Assembly (NCBI RefSeq): GCF_004794105.1
Contig: NZ_SRYR01000001.1
Span: 1,178,001 to 1,242,000, forward strand
Direction: 5' to 3'
Source of the DNA: Clostridium sartagoforme
Lineage (GTDB): Bacteria; Bacillota; Clostridia; Clostridiales; Clostridiaceae
Length of the DNA: 64,000 nt
This document shows, in pieces, positions 10,135 to 20,672 of this stretch (the stretch's first letter is position 1; the number at the start of each line of letters is the position of its first letter). The notes under the pieces were generated by a model. It searched no databases. It had not been told where the DNA came from and was given only the letters and a program-made list of their open reading frames with translations. A program made the position numbers and the translations under genes.

Positions 10135-10436
10135 AACAAAAAAGCCCCTGTAGAAATCTATTCTACAGGGGCGAAATTACATTTCACGATACCACCCTTT
10201 TTCCCTAAAATGTCACCATTCTAGGCTCTTCAAGTACACCATCACCATAAATTAGGCAAATCATACTCTAGTTCTGTAACGTGAACTAACGTCATATCAT
10301 CACTTATAATATTATTATAAGATCCGTATGAAGCTCCGAGGCTTGTTTCATTATGACTTCATAATTTCCTTTCACCAAACGGAAACTCTCTGTATACTCA
10401 TTCATAATTACTCTTCTCTTCATAGCTTTTAATTTG
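10135..10436 (-). promoter_or_regulatory. T-box leader of metG (Met specifier)
   Basis: The minus-strand leader has the T-box sequence AGGGTGGTATCGTGAA near 10190, followed by a strong terminator hairpin CCCCTGTAGAA / TTCTACAGGGG with a T run (about 10135-10172). In stem I, ATG within CATAATGAAAC (about 10350) is placed as the specifier codon, matching Met. The leader starts just after a good promoter. Uncharged tRNA-Met should stabilise the antiterminator. Confidence 0.93.
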
Positions 10437-10440
10437 TTTA

Positions 10441-10469
10441 ATTATATATCTTATGATTCTATGTGTCAA
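10441..10469 (-). promoter_or_regulatory. Promoter of the metG T-box transcript
   Basis: Minus strand TTGACA (10469-10464), 17-bp spacer, TATAAT (10446-10441): a consensus sigma-A promoter. Confidence 0.88.
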
Positions 10470-10560
10470 TTGGTTTATTTAATAATCTTATTTTACCACT
10501 TTTTTAAAATAGTAAAAACTCATCTTATTCTACCATTTATATATTATAAGTAGCTCCCTT

Positions 10561-11697
10561 CTATTTCTCCCCATATTTTTTTATGTAATTTATCTGTACC
10601 TTTATATTAGGGTGCATATTACAAAATTGACTAATTACATAATAGCAGCTTGGACACGGTTCCCATTTACTATATAAAATAAGATCTCCCTTGTCTTTCA
10701 AAGCTTTTTCTTCTATTTGCTTATGAATTTCTTCAAATATCTTTTTCTCACTATCATAAACTCTATTATAGCCTATCCCTAATTTACCTAATTTATTAAC
10801 TTTAATGCTCTTAAATACTGTTTTTTCTAGAGTTGGAGCAATACAATAATTTTCTATATCATTACTTCCGCTTATTGCTTTAAACTCCTTATTATCAAAT
10901 ATTGCTACTGCTATATTTATGGAATCTTGTAATGCATTGCTTTGATTTATTTTAAATGTTCCCTCTTCTTTTTCAGAAACTTTCATATATTTACTTAAAT
11001 TCTTTATTAACCGCTGCATTCTTGGTATATTATTAGTTAAATATTCATGGTACTCTACAGAACCCTTCTTAGCTTTTATATATTGGCAATCAATTTTTTC
11101 TGGTATTTCAATAGATATTGATTTCACTTTAGTATCTACATTATATTTCTCCATTAGTGCATCTTTTTTATAAAGAAGCATTTTTTTTAATAATTCAATA
11201 TCTTTACCATAAATATAATCCTTATCTATTTCTTTTTCTAAATTCTCTATTTTTTCTTTCTCATCTTTATAAATCTTTCTAGATATACGTCTCTTTATTT
11301 CTTCAATATCCTTTAATATATCTTCAATATTATCTTGTATACTTGTCTCTCTTTCATATTCAATTCTATCTATACTTAATTTCTTTACTTCCCCTATTAT
11401 TCTGCAAAGTTTCTTATGCTCATTTTCAAATAATATAATCTTTTCTATATAATCAATAAAATCATTTATATCATTTACTTTATATCTAACTTCATTATCT
11501 TTAATTGAAGTATATAACCTTTCAGCTACAGTATTATTTAGTCTGAAAATTTTTTTTAATTCTTCCTTAAAGTCTTCTTCTCTAAAATCATTTATTATAT
11601 ATCCCTCACATCTAAGAGCATTCTTAAAATCATCTAAATTGCTGATTTTTATTCTATCCTTTTTTCTATTTTTTAATGTAGCACCTATTTGCGTCAT
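10561..11697 (-). CDS. Deaminase-fold protein with long helical N-terminus
   Basis: 378 residues. The C-terminal 70 residues carry the features of a nucleotide/nucleic acid deaminase: RVYDSE with Asp315 and Glu317 and, about 30 residues later, the zinc motif PCPSC (Cys348, Cys351) followed by a strand with HPNIKV. DxE in place of the usual HxE recalls the BURPS668_1122-type deaminases known mostly as polymorphic-toxin warheads; that link is from memory. Residues 1-200 are charged and largely helical, with likely coiled coil. There is no signal peptide, secretion domain or immunity gene next to it. It lies 64 nt after the LysR gene in the same direction, so co-transcription is possible. Substrate unknown. 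Confidence 0.6.
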   Translation of the reverse strand: MTQIGATLKNRKKDRIKISNLDDFKNALRCEGYIINDFREEDFKEELKKIFRLNNTVAERLYTSIKDNEVRYKVNDINDFIDYIEKIILFENEHKKLCRIIGEVKKLSIDRIEYERETSIQDNIEDILKDIEEIKRRISRKIYKDEKEKIENLEKEIDKDYIYGKDIELLKKMLLYKKDALMEKYNVDTKVKSISIEIPEKIDCQYIKAKKGSVEYHEYLTNNIPRMQRLIKNLSKYMKVSEKEEGTFKINQSNALQDSINIAVAIFDNKEFKAISGSNDIENYCIAPTLEKTVFKSIKVNKLGKLGIGYNRVYDSEKKIFEEIHKQIEEKALKDKGDLILYSKWEPCPSCYYVISQFCNMHPNIKVQINYIKKYGEK

Positions 11698-11761
11698 ATT
11701 TACCTCTTTTTTAATTCATGTTTTAAAAATTAATATGCCTTTATATAAATTTTCACTTTAA

Positions 11762-12640
11762 TTATTTATTTGAATTTTTAACATAATCTTTAAATTTCTT
11801 TTTAATTTCAGAAGTATATTCACTCTTATTCCATCCCATATAAATATTCTTAAATCCTATGTTATCTTTAATCTTAAGTATAGAAATCTTATTAGTATTA
11901 ATTGTAGGTATATTTAAAACTATCGAAATTCCCGCTCCAGCTTCAACTAACTTCGAAAGTAAAATTCCCTCATTAGGTTCAGCAATTACCTTAGGTGTAT
12001 AACCCATTAACTTTGAGTATGATGCCTTTTGATCACAAGAATTATCTTTATATGTTATAAAGTACTCATCCTTTAAATCCTTTAGGTAAATTTCTTCTTC
12101 ATTTGCTAAAGGATGATTTTTAGGCACTATTAATACATACTCTATTTGCTTTATTAGAGTAAACTCTATTTTAGGATAATCTTCAAGAATATTTATATTA
12201 TCAAAAAATCCAAAATCAATTCTCCCATGTTTTAAATCCTTTAATATTTCTTCTGTAGTTTGATTGTTAATATTAAATCTTGCTTGCAAATTATCATTAA
12301 AGAAACTACTTAGTATAAAAGGGATAAATGTTGTTCCTATACAATTAGTGGATGCAATAGAAATAACATTATCATTATTTTCCTTCATATTTTGAATTTT
12401 TTCTTTTCCTCTTTTTATTTCAATTAATGCTGAATCAGCATATTTTAAAAATACTTCTCCAAATTTAGTTATTTTTATATTTCTTCCTTCTCTTTCAAAA
12501 AGTGAAACTTCCAATTCTTCCTCTAATTTTGAAATAGCTTTGCTTAAAGCTGGTTGAGTTACAGATAATATATTTGAAGCTGTTGTAAAATTTTTAGTTT
12601 CAGCTATTACTTTAAAATATTCTAAATGTTGTAAGTTCAT
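11762..12640 (-). CDS. LysR-family transcriptional regulator
   Basis: 292 residues with a typical N-terminal winged helix-turn-helix (MNLQHLEYFKVIAETKNFTT...ALSKAISKLE) and a C-terminal periplasmic-binding-like effector domain. It is divergent from the nitroreductase at 12844, the usual layout for a LysR regulator and its target. A 15-bp palindrome suited to LysR binding lies between them. The effector is unknown. Confidence 0.92.
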   Translation of the reverse strand: MNLQHLEYFKVIAETKNFTTASNILSVTQPALSKAISKLEEELEVSLFEREGRNIKITKFGEVFLKYADSALIEIKRGKEKIQNMKENNDNVISIASTNCIGTTFIPFILSSFFNDNLQARFNINNQTTEEILKDLKHGRIDFGFFDNINILEDYPKIEFTLIKQIEYVLIVPKNHPLANEEEIYLKDLKDEYFITYKDNSCDQKASYSKLMGYTPKVIAEPNEGILLSKLVEAGAGISIVLNIPTINTNKISILKIKDNIGFKNIYMGWNKSEYTSEIKKKFKDYVKNSNK

Positions 12641-12686
12641 TTTATCTCCTTTTTATAATTCTTCTATCTAAAATACGATATAATCA

Positions 12687-12701
12687 ATAACTTTTAGTTA
12701 T
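12687..12701. promoter_or_regulatory. Probable LysR operator
   Basis: ATAAC-TTTTA-GTTAT is a perfect inverted repeat with the T-N11-A form of LysR boxes, located between the divergent LysR and nitroreductase genes. Confidence 0.55.
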
Positions 12702-12843
12702 ATATTTATAATTAATTTGAATTAGACATATTCTTTAATATAGTGATATACTATCATAGTTACATTTAATAATAAAACTTATATTTAGAAATTATAAATT
12801 TTATTTATATAAATGTAAAGCAAAACCATTGGAGGTGTTAGTT

Positions 12844-13659
12844 CTGAATAATGTATTAAATCTATCAATAAAAGAATCTATAAAAGCTAGGCACTCAGTT
12901 AGAAATTATACTGATACTCCTTTATCTGAAGATATAATAAAAAAAATAGAAAATTATATTAAAAACTTATCAAATCCTTTTAATAAGGAAATAAAGATAA
13001 AATTAATAAAAAAGAATTCAGTTAATAAAGATATAAAACTTGGAACCTACGGAGTTATTAAAGGTGCAAATTATTTTTTAGTATCAGCTTGTGATAATGA
13101 CGATTTATCTTTAATTGCATTAGGCTATTCTTTAGAAAAAGTCATTTTATATTGTACTTCTTTAGGTTTAGGCACTGTATGGCTTGGTGGAACTTTCAAT
13201 AAAGGTGAGTTTGCAAAAGCTATTAACCTAAAAGAAAATGAAATCTTACCTATAGTCTCCCCTATTGGTTATGAGGGCGGTAAAAAATCTGTTATAGCAA
13301 CTTTATTCGGTAGTCATACTAATAAACGTAAATCATATTCTGAGTTGTTCTTTAATGGGAACTTTGATACTTCTCTTAATCCAAATGATTCGGATGAGTA
13401 CTTAGAGCCACTTGAAATGCTACGATTAGCTCCATCAGCAATGAATAAGCAACCATGGAGAGTATTAAAAGAAGATAATAACTTACACTTTTATATTACT
13501 TCTACTAAAGGTTTAACTAAAATTGATATTGGAATAGCCCTTTGTCATTTTCATTTAGTAGCAATTGAAAATAAAATTAATGGTGAATTTAAATCACTTG
13601 ACTCTCAAAAACAGAAACCCAATAAAGATCTTACTTATATTATTTCTTGGAATAAATAA
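12844..13659 (+). CDS. TM1586-type nitroreductase family protein
   Basis: About 271 residues. The start SIKESIKARHSVRNYTDTPL and the later LRLAPSAMNKQPWRV are FMN-binding nitroreductase motifs, and the two-part arrangement fits the putative TM nitroreductase family (PF14512). It probably reduces a substrate with NAD(P)H through FMN; the substrate is unknown. GGAGGT at 12831-12836 points to CTG at 12844 as start (7-nt spacing); no ATG or GTG is well placed, and an upstream in-frame TTG at 12829 overlaps the ribosome site. Regulation by the divergent LysR is likely. Confidence 0.82.
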   Translation: MNNVLNLSIKESIKARHSVRNYTDTPLSEDIIKKIENYIKNLSNPFNKEIKIKLIKKNSVNKDIKLGTYGVIKGANYFLVSACDNDDLSLIALGYSLEKVILYCTSLGLGTVWLGGTFNKGEFAKAINLKENEILPIVSPIGYEGGKKSVIATLFGSHTNKRKSYSELFFNGNFDTSLNPNDSDEYLEPLEMLRLAPSAMNKQPWRVLKEDNNLHFYITSTKGLTKIDIGIALCHFHLVAIENKINGEFKSLDSQKQKPNKDLTYIISWNK

Positions 13660-13683
13660 CTATATTATTAAGGAGTGACTCTA

Positions 13684-14108
13684 AATGTTTAAAGTAGATA
13701 AGATTAAATGTATAGCTTGTGAGCAATGTATTAAAGATTGTCCTACTAAAGTGATTTCTTTACAAGAAAGAAAAGCTGAAATTAATAATTAAGAGTTGGT
13801 ATAAAAAAGACCCATCAAAGAATGATAGGTTATTTTTTAATGCTCCATTAGCTATATTTGTTACTTCTCAAACTCCAATAAATGGTGGGTTAGCTTCTTC
13901 AAATATGGAACTTATAATTGATTCCTTAAGGCTTGGTACTTTCTTCAGTGGATTTTTATTAATTGCAGCTCAGGATAATAAAGAAATCTTAGATTTACTT
14001 CAAATAAAAGATAGCAAACAAATAATCTCTTGCTTAGTTGTTGGTTATCCTGATGTTAAGTACCAAAGAACTGCTCCTAGAAAAGAAGCTAATATTAATT
14101 GGATATAA
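13684..14108 (+). pseudogene. Broken ferredoxin-nitroreductase gene (internal deletion)
   Basis: The first 36 codons encode the start of a 4Fe-4S ferredoxin domain (CIACEQCIKDCP) and end in a stop at 13789. The sequence then resumes in another frame with the C-terminal third of a nitroreductase (KKDPSKNDRLFFNAP to RKEANINWI). Intact members of this ferredoxin-nitroreductase family are about 270 residues. The second iron-sulfur motif and the central FMN region are missing, so roughly 300-400 bp were lost and the frame was shifted. It follows the intact nitroreductase by 24 nt and has its own AAGGAG, so it was probably once co-transcribed. Confidence 0.88.
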
Positions 14109-14118
14109 TTATCTACTT

Positions 14119-14166
14119 AAAATTAACCCGTATTACAAATAATTAATATGGGTTAATTTTTATTTT
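14119..14166 (+). terminator. Terminator after the nitroreductase genes
   Basis: Stem AATTAACCCGTATT / AATATGGGTTAATT followed by TTTATTTT on the plus strand. It may work in both directions, since the convergent gene at 14165 ends here. Confidence 0.8.
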
Positions 14167-14980
14167 AAAAATCATTCTTTGAAATTTCTCTAGGCCATGA
14201 AAGTAAATTTTTTCTTGATATTTTTAACTGCTTTTCTTTTGGAAAATATACATCACAGAAATAATTATGGTAGTTAGCTATCCATACATACTTGTCCCAT
14301 ACCCTTGTATTTTCCTTATTTATAACTAACATCTCTTCGACTTTATCTTTATGTCTAAAAAGTAAATCAATTTGTATTTTTTCAAACTCATATTCATTAT
14401 TACATTTCGTATAATATTTAAATATCGTATTTAAATAGTTTAAAAACCATTGACCGTCATTATCAATAAGTATTTTCTTGTGTTGTGGGGCAATATCATA
14501 ATTATTTATATACTTTTGTAATCTACTTACTGTCTTATTATCTAATACAATTCTTGGATAGCAAGCTAAATTACTCTCAGTATCATGAGCATCCAAAAGA
14601 GCTGGTCCAAAAACAATATCTTCATTTATATAAAATTCCCCTACACTTACTCCACCTCTAACAAAGAGTCCCTCTAGGGCTAGGTTAAATTGATATTCTG
14701 ATACATTATCCAATATTTCATTCAATTCTTCTTCACCATCATCTTTTATAGGGTATCCAACAATCATATTATCAGTATATATCTTTATCTTCCCTTGACT
14801 ATATTTATTGGGTATAATACACTGCTTATTCTTATTTATAAGATAACTAATCTCATTAAGTAGCTTGTTGCCATATCCCTCTTTACAAGAGTCTACTATC
14901 ATTTGTGAAAATCCTAATATATCTATAGTACATACCATAGAATTAATAAGTTTCGGATTATCCTGATCATATTTTTGCAT
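14165..14980 (-). CDS. Orphan class III nucleotidyl cyclase-like protein
   Basis: 271 residues. The order of motifs follows a class III cyclase catalytic domain: TIDILGFS (Asp20, the first metal Asp position), IKIYTDNMIVGYP (Asp70, the second), LFVRGGVSVGEFY (about 106-117, like RiGIhtGev), FGPALLDAHDTES (124-136, like the G-N-A-R-E segment) and YPRIV. Both putative metal aspartates are kept, but the Asn/Arg of the classic VNxAaR motif are replaced. There is no HAMP, membrane or sensor domain. No effector lies beside it, unlike in Pycsar antiphage pairs. It could be an active cyclase or a degenerate one. Function not established. Confidence 0.6.
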   Translation of the reverse strand: MQKYDQDNPKLINSMVCTIDILGFSQMIVDSCKEGYGNKLLNEISYLINKNKQCIIPNKYSQGKIKIYTDNMIVGYPIKDDGEEELNEILDNVSEYQFNLALEGLFVRGGVSVGEFYINEDIVFGPALLDAHDTESNLACYPRIVLDNKTVSRLQKYINNYDIAPQHKKILIDNDGQWFLNYLNTIFKYYTKCNNEYEFEKIQIDLLFRHKDKVEEMLVINKENTRVWDKYVWIANYHNYFCDVYFPKEKQLKISRKNLLSWPREISKNDF

Positions 14981-15159
14981 CTTCTTTCAACACATCCTTA
15001 CTTAAATTACTTCTATCTCAACTATTTTAACATTTTATATAGGATTTTGTGAATATACTGTTCTAATGAAAATTCCCATAGTTTATTACCAGTCCGTAAT
15101 TATTTAAATGTTTATGTTATTATTAAAGTGTAAATTATATATATTAAAACTTCCTAGTA

Positions 15160-15198
15160 AAATAATAAAGGACAACTATCTTAATTGTAGCTGTCCTT
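15160..15198 (-). terminator. Terminator after bglA
   Basis: Minus-strand stem AAGGACAGCTA / TAGTTGTCCTT followed by TATTATTTT, about 75 nt after the bglA stop. Confidence 0.75.
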
Positions 15199-15274
15199 CA
15201 TTTATTAAAAAGATTTAAATTATTCAAATAATCTGCTTACTTAAATATCTCTTTCTTAATTCATTTAGTCACTA

Positions 15275-18581
<3,307 letters not shown>

Positions 18582-18612
18582 TTATTCCTCCAATATCTTT
18601 TTATAGATCGAA

Positions 18613-18641
18613 GGTTTTGCCTGCATTACCAGTAACAATCC
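18613..18641 (-). promoter_or_regulatory. RAT antiterminator site before bglP
   Basis: Minus strand GGATTGTTACTGG followed by TAATGCAGGCAAAACC matches the ribonucleic antiterminator bound by LicT/BglG proteins. A hairpin GTATCAGA / TCTGATAC lies just upstream of it, but I cannot see a terminator with a T run overlapping its 3' arm, which is the usual design. Confidence 0.88.
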
Positions 18642-18716
18642 TGAGCTTTGTATCAGATAATAGTCTGATACCTTATATCACCACCTTAAAATAATCTATA
18701 TATTTTAATAACAATC

Positions 18717-19553
18717 CTAATTCTTACTTATTAACTTTTGAATATGGATTATTAGATATAACATTTCTTCTTTAGACAAATCATATTTATACCTTTCCAA
18801 TATAAACTTTTGAATTTTCATTACACATTTATATGATTCATTATACTTTTCTTTAATAATATAAAATAAATCATTTTCTTCATCTTTTTCATTAATCTTA
18901 TTATTAAAAAGTCTTTGAGCAAAAAACTTTAAATGTGTAATAAATCTATAGTAGCTTAAAGATTCTAAATCAAATTCTATATTGAAATTGTATTTAACTA
19001 TATTTAATATTTCCTGTATTAATTTGGTAATCTCCATTAATATTGGCATTTCTTCATTGAGATTAGCATTTACAAAGTGTAATGCTATAAAAGCAGCTTC
19101 ATCTTCACTTAAAGTAATATCAAATTCCTTTTTTATAATTTCTAAAGCTTCTATACCTACTTCATATTCTTCCGAATATAATCTTTTAGTTTCCCAGCTC
19201 AGACCGTTAGTAACTCTAATACCTTGCTTATGTCTATCAATAGCGTTGTATATATGATCTGTTAAAGATATATATATACTTTCATTAAACTTTTTACCTG
19301 TCTTTTCTTTTGCATATCTTATTATTTCTTCAGAAATTACAGTATATTCTAGTGGTATGCTACTTATCAGCTCTATAAATTTATTATTCATGTTAGGATT
19401 AGATAGAGTGAATATCTTCTCTATATTTTTTTCTACAATTATATCTTTCACTTTCTTTCTGAAGGCAATTCCTCTTCCCATAACAATGATTTCTTCATCA
19501 TTATCATTTATAGATGTAACGACATTATTATTTAAGATTTTTTCTATTCTAAT
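18717..19553 (-). CDS. licT: LicT/BglG-type antiterminator
   Basis: About 278 residues: an N-terminal CAT RNA-binding domain (RIEKILNNNVVTS...VMGRGIAFRKK) and two PRD domains with conserved histidines. It binds RAT RNA to allow read-through into the bgl genes, under phosphorylation by the PTS. AGGAGG at 19567-19562 sits 8 nt before ATT at 19553, which would give M-R-I-E-K-I-L-N-N-N, the exact family N-terminus. No ATG/GTG/TTG is correctly placed; the in-frame TTG at 19589 would add 12 unusual residues and has no ribosome site. ATT initiation is therefore inferred; a base-call error is the alternative. Confidence 0.9.
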   Translation of the reverse strand: MRIEKILNNNVVTSINDNDEEIIVMGRGIAFRKKVKDIIVEKNIEKIFTLSNPNMNNKFIELISSIPLEYTVISEEIIRYAKEKTGKKFNESIYISLTDHIYNAIDRHKQGIRVTNGLSWETKRLYSEEYEVGIEALEIIKKEFDITLSEDEAAFIALHFVNANLNEEMPILMEITKLIQEILNIVKYNFNIEFDLESLSYYRFITHLKFFAQRLFNNKINEKDEENDLFYIIKEKYNESYKCVMKIQKFILERYKYDLSKEEMLYLIIHIQKLISKN

Positions 19554-19645
19554 TTTAATGACCTCCTTTACAAAAAAATAAGCAAACAAAACAATAACTA
19601 ATATTAGTATATATATACATTTAAAGTCTATATACTAAAAGTTAA

Positions 19646-19673
19646 AGTTTTGCCTGCTTAACCAGTAACAATC
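19646..19673 (-). promoter_or_regulatory. RAT antiterminator site before licT
   Basis: Minus strand GATTGTTACTGGTTAAGC then AGGCAAAAC matches the LicT target. It is about 80 nt upstream of the licT ribosome site, so licT is probably autoregulated. An AT-rich hairpin (AGTATATA / TATATACT) with a T-rich tail follows and may be the terminator it opposes. Confidence 0.85.
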
Positions 19674-19916
19674 TAACGATATTCTATATGTTTATGTTTA
19701 CATAATATCATATGATATCTATTCTGACAATATATTTTTTAAATTTAATTAATTTATACATAAAAATTTATTTTAATTATCTTTCTAAGAGAAAATAAGA
19801 GATTTCTATATAAACAGATAAGACGTTCAACTACTAAGGTAGGTGTATAAGCTATAAAAGTTCTTTCCTCCAAATTATATTTATCTCAGCATGGCATATG
19901 AACTATTACTTTCTAT

Positions 19917-19960
19917 ACAAAAAAGGCTATATATTGTGGTTTGACAATATATAGCCTTAT
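19917..19960 (-). terminator. Terminator after the rubredoxin-like gene
   Basis: Stem AAGGCTATATATTGT / ACAATATATAGCCTT with TTTTTTG on the minus strand. The 250 bases beyond it (19680-19916) hold nothing I recognise. Confidence 0.88.
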
Positions 19961-19967
19961 ATTTATT

Positions 19968-20303
19968 TTACCACTTACCGTTAGCAATGTGTCCAGCTAA
20001 TTCAGCTTTACATCTTTGTTTGATAACCCAAGCTTCGTTCTTAGCCTTTTCAAATCCATTTACACACTTAGGATCTAGGTTGATTTCAATACCTTCTTTT
20101 GCAAGCTTAGCAATCTTATCTGCTAATATAATCATTTCAGCATGAATGCTATTAGTTCTATCAGAAGCATAAATCTTTTCTGCATCTTCACTACTTAATT
20201 CAACAAATTTTTCTTTTCCTAAGTTACACTTAGGACAAACTTCTGGAGCTTCAACTCCTTCATGTACATATCCACATATTGTGCATTTAAATAATTTTTT
20301 CAT
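19968..20303 (-). CDS. Rubredoxin-like domain protein
   Basis: 111 residues. An N-terminal rubredoxin-like iron/zinc site has [10 protein letters not shown] (Cys7, Cys10) and CPKC near residues 23-26. The rest is helical ([17 protein letters not shown]...[20 protein letters not shown]) and lacks the ferritin-like ExxH di-iron ligands of full rubrerythrin. It is likely a small cytoplasmic redox protein of anaerobes, perhaps linked to peroxide or oxygen defence, but that role is inferred. Single gene with a strong ribosome site and its own terminator. Confidence 0.8.
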   Translation of the reverse strand: MKKLFKCTICGYVHEGVEAPEVCPKCNLGKEKFVELSSEDAEKIYASDRTNSIHAEMIILADKIAKLAKEGIEINLDPKCVNGFEKAKNEAWVIKQRCKAELAGHIANGKW

Positions 20304-20672
20304 AATTAATCTCTCCTATATCTTATATATATTCAAATTTCTTTTAAGTTTCTTTGTTATATTTATATATTAACTTAAATAGCATCTTTTGTCAACTAAT
20401 AATCTTTATTATTTAATAATCACTTCCTAATGCTTTCTTTCTTTTGAAATTAAATAAAAGTTAGTTTAAAGCCATTTACTAATATATCTCTCTTAACTCA
20501 TTTATATTTATATTTATATTTATATTTATATTTTATATTTATCTTCTATATTGATATTAAAAGAAAGGGTCGTAAAATCTCTACTACCCTTCTCTTCATT
20601 ATAAAAAATATTATTCTATTAATAGTTAAAACTATATAGTTAACTTACTAATTATATAATTATATAATTAAT
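20304..20672. other. Intergenic region with a short ATATTT repeat
   Basis: Very AT-rich. A simple repeat of TATATT-type units covers about 20501-20541. The thrS terminator is at its right end. No ORF or known RNA seen otherwise. Confidence 0.7.
20562..20594 (-). terminator. Terminator after thrS
   Basis: Minus strand AAGGGTAGTA / TACGACCCTT hairpin with a TTTCTTTT tail. Confidence 0.7.

Noticed and set aside
10561..11697. Polymorphic toxin with immunity gene
   Set aside because: No secretion signal, no repeat or delivery domain, and the next genes are a LysR regulator and metG.
14165..14980. Pycsar antiphage operon
   Set aside because: Only a cyclase-like protein is present; no TIR, membrane or other effector gene adjoins it.
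20501..20541. ATATTT simple repeat as an iteron origin
   Set aside because: Short low-complexity tract between genes with no Rep gene or DnaA boxes.
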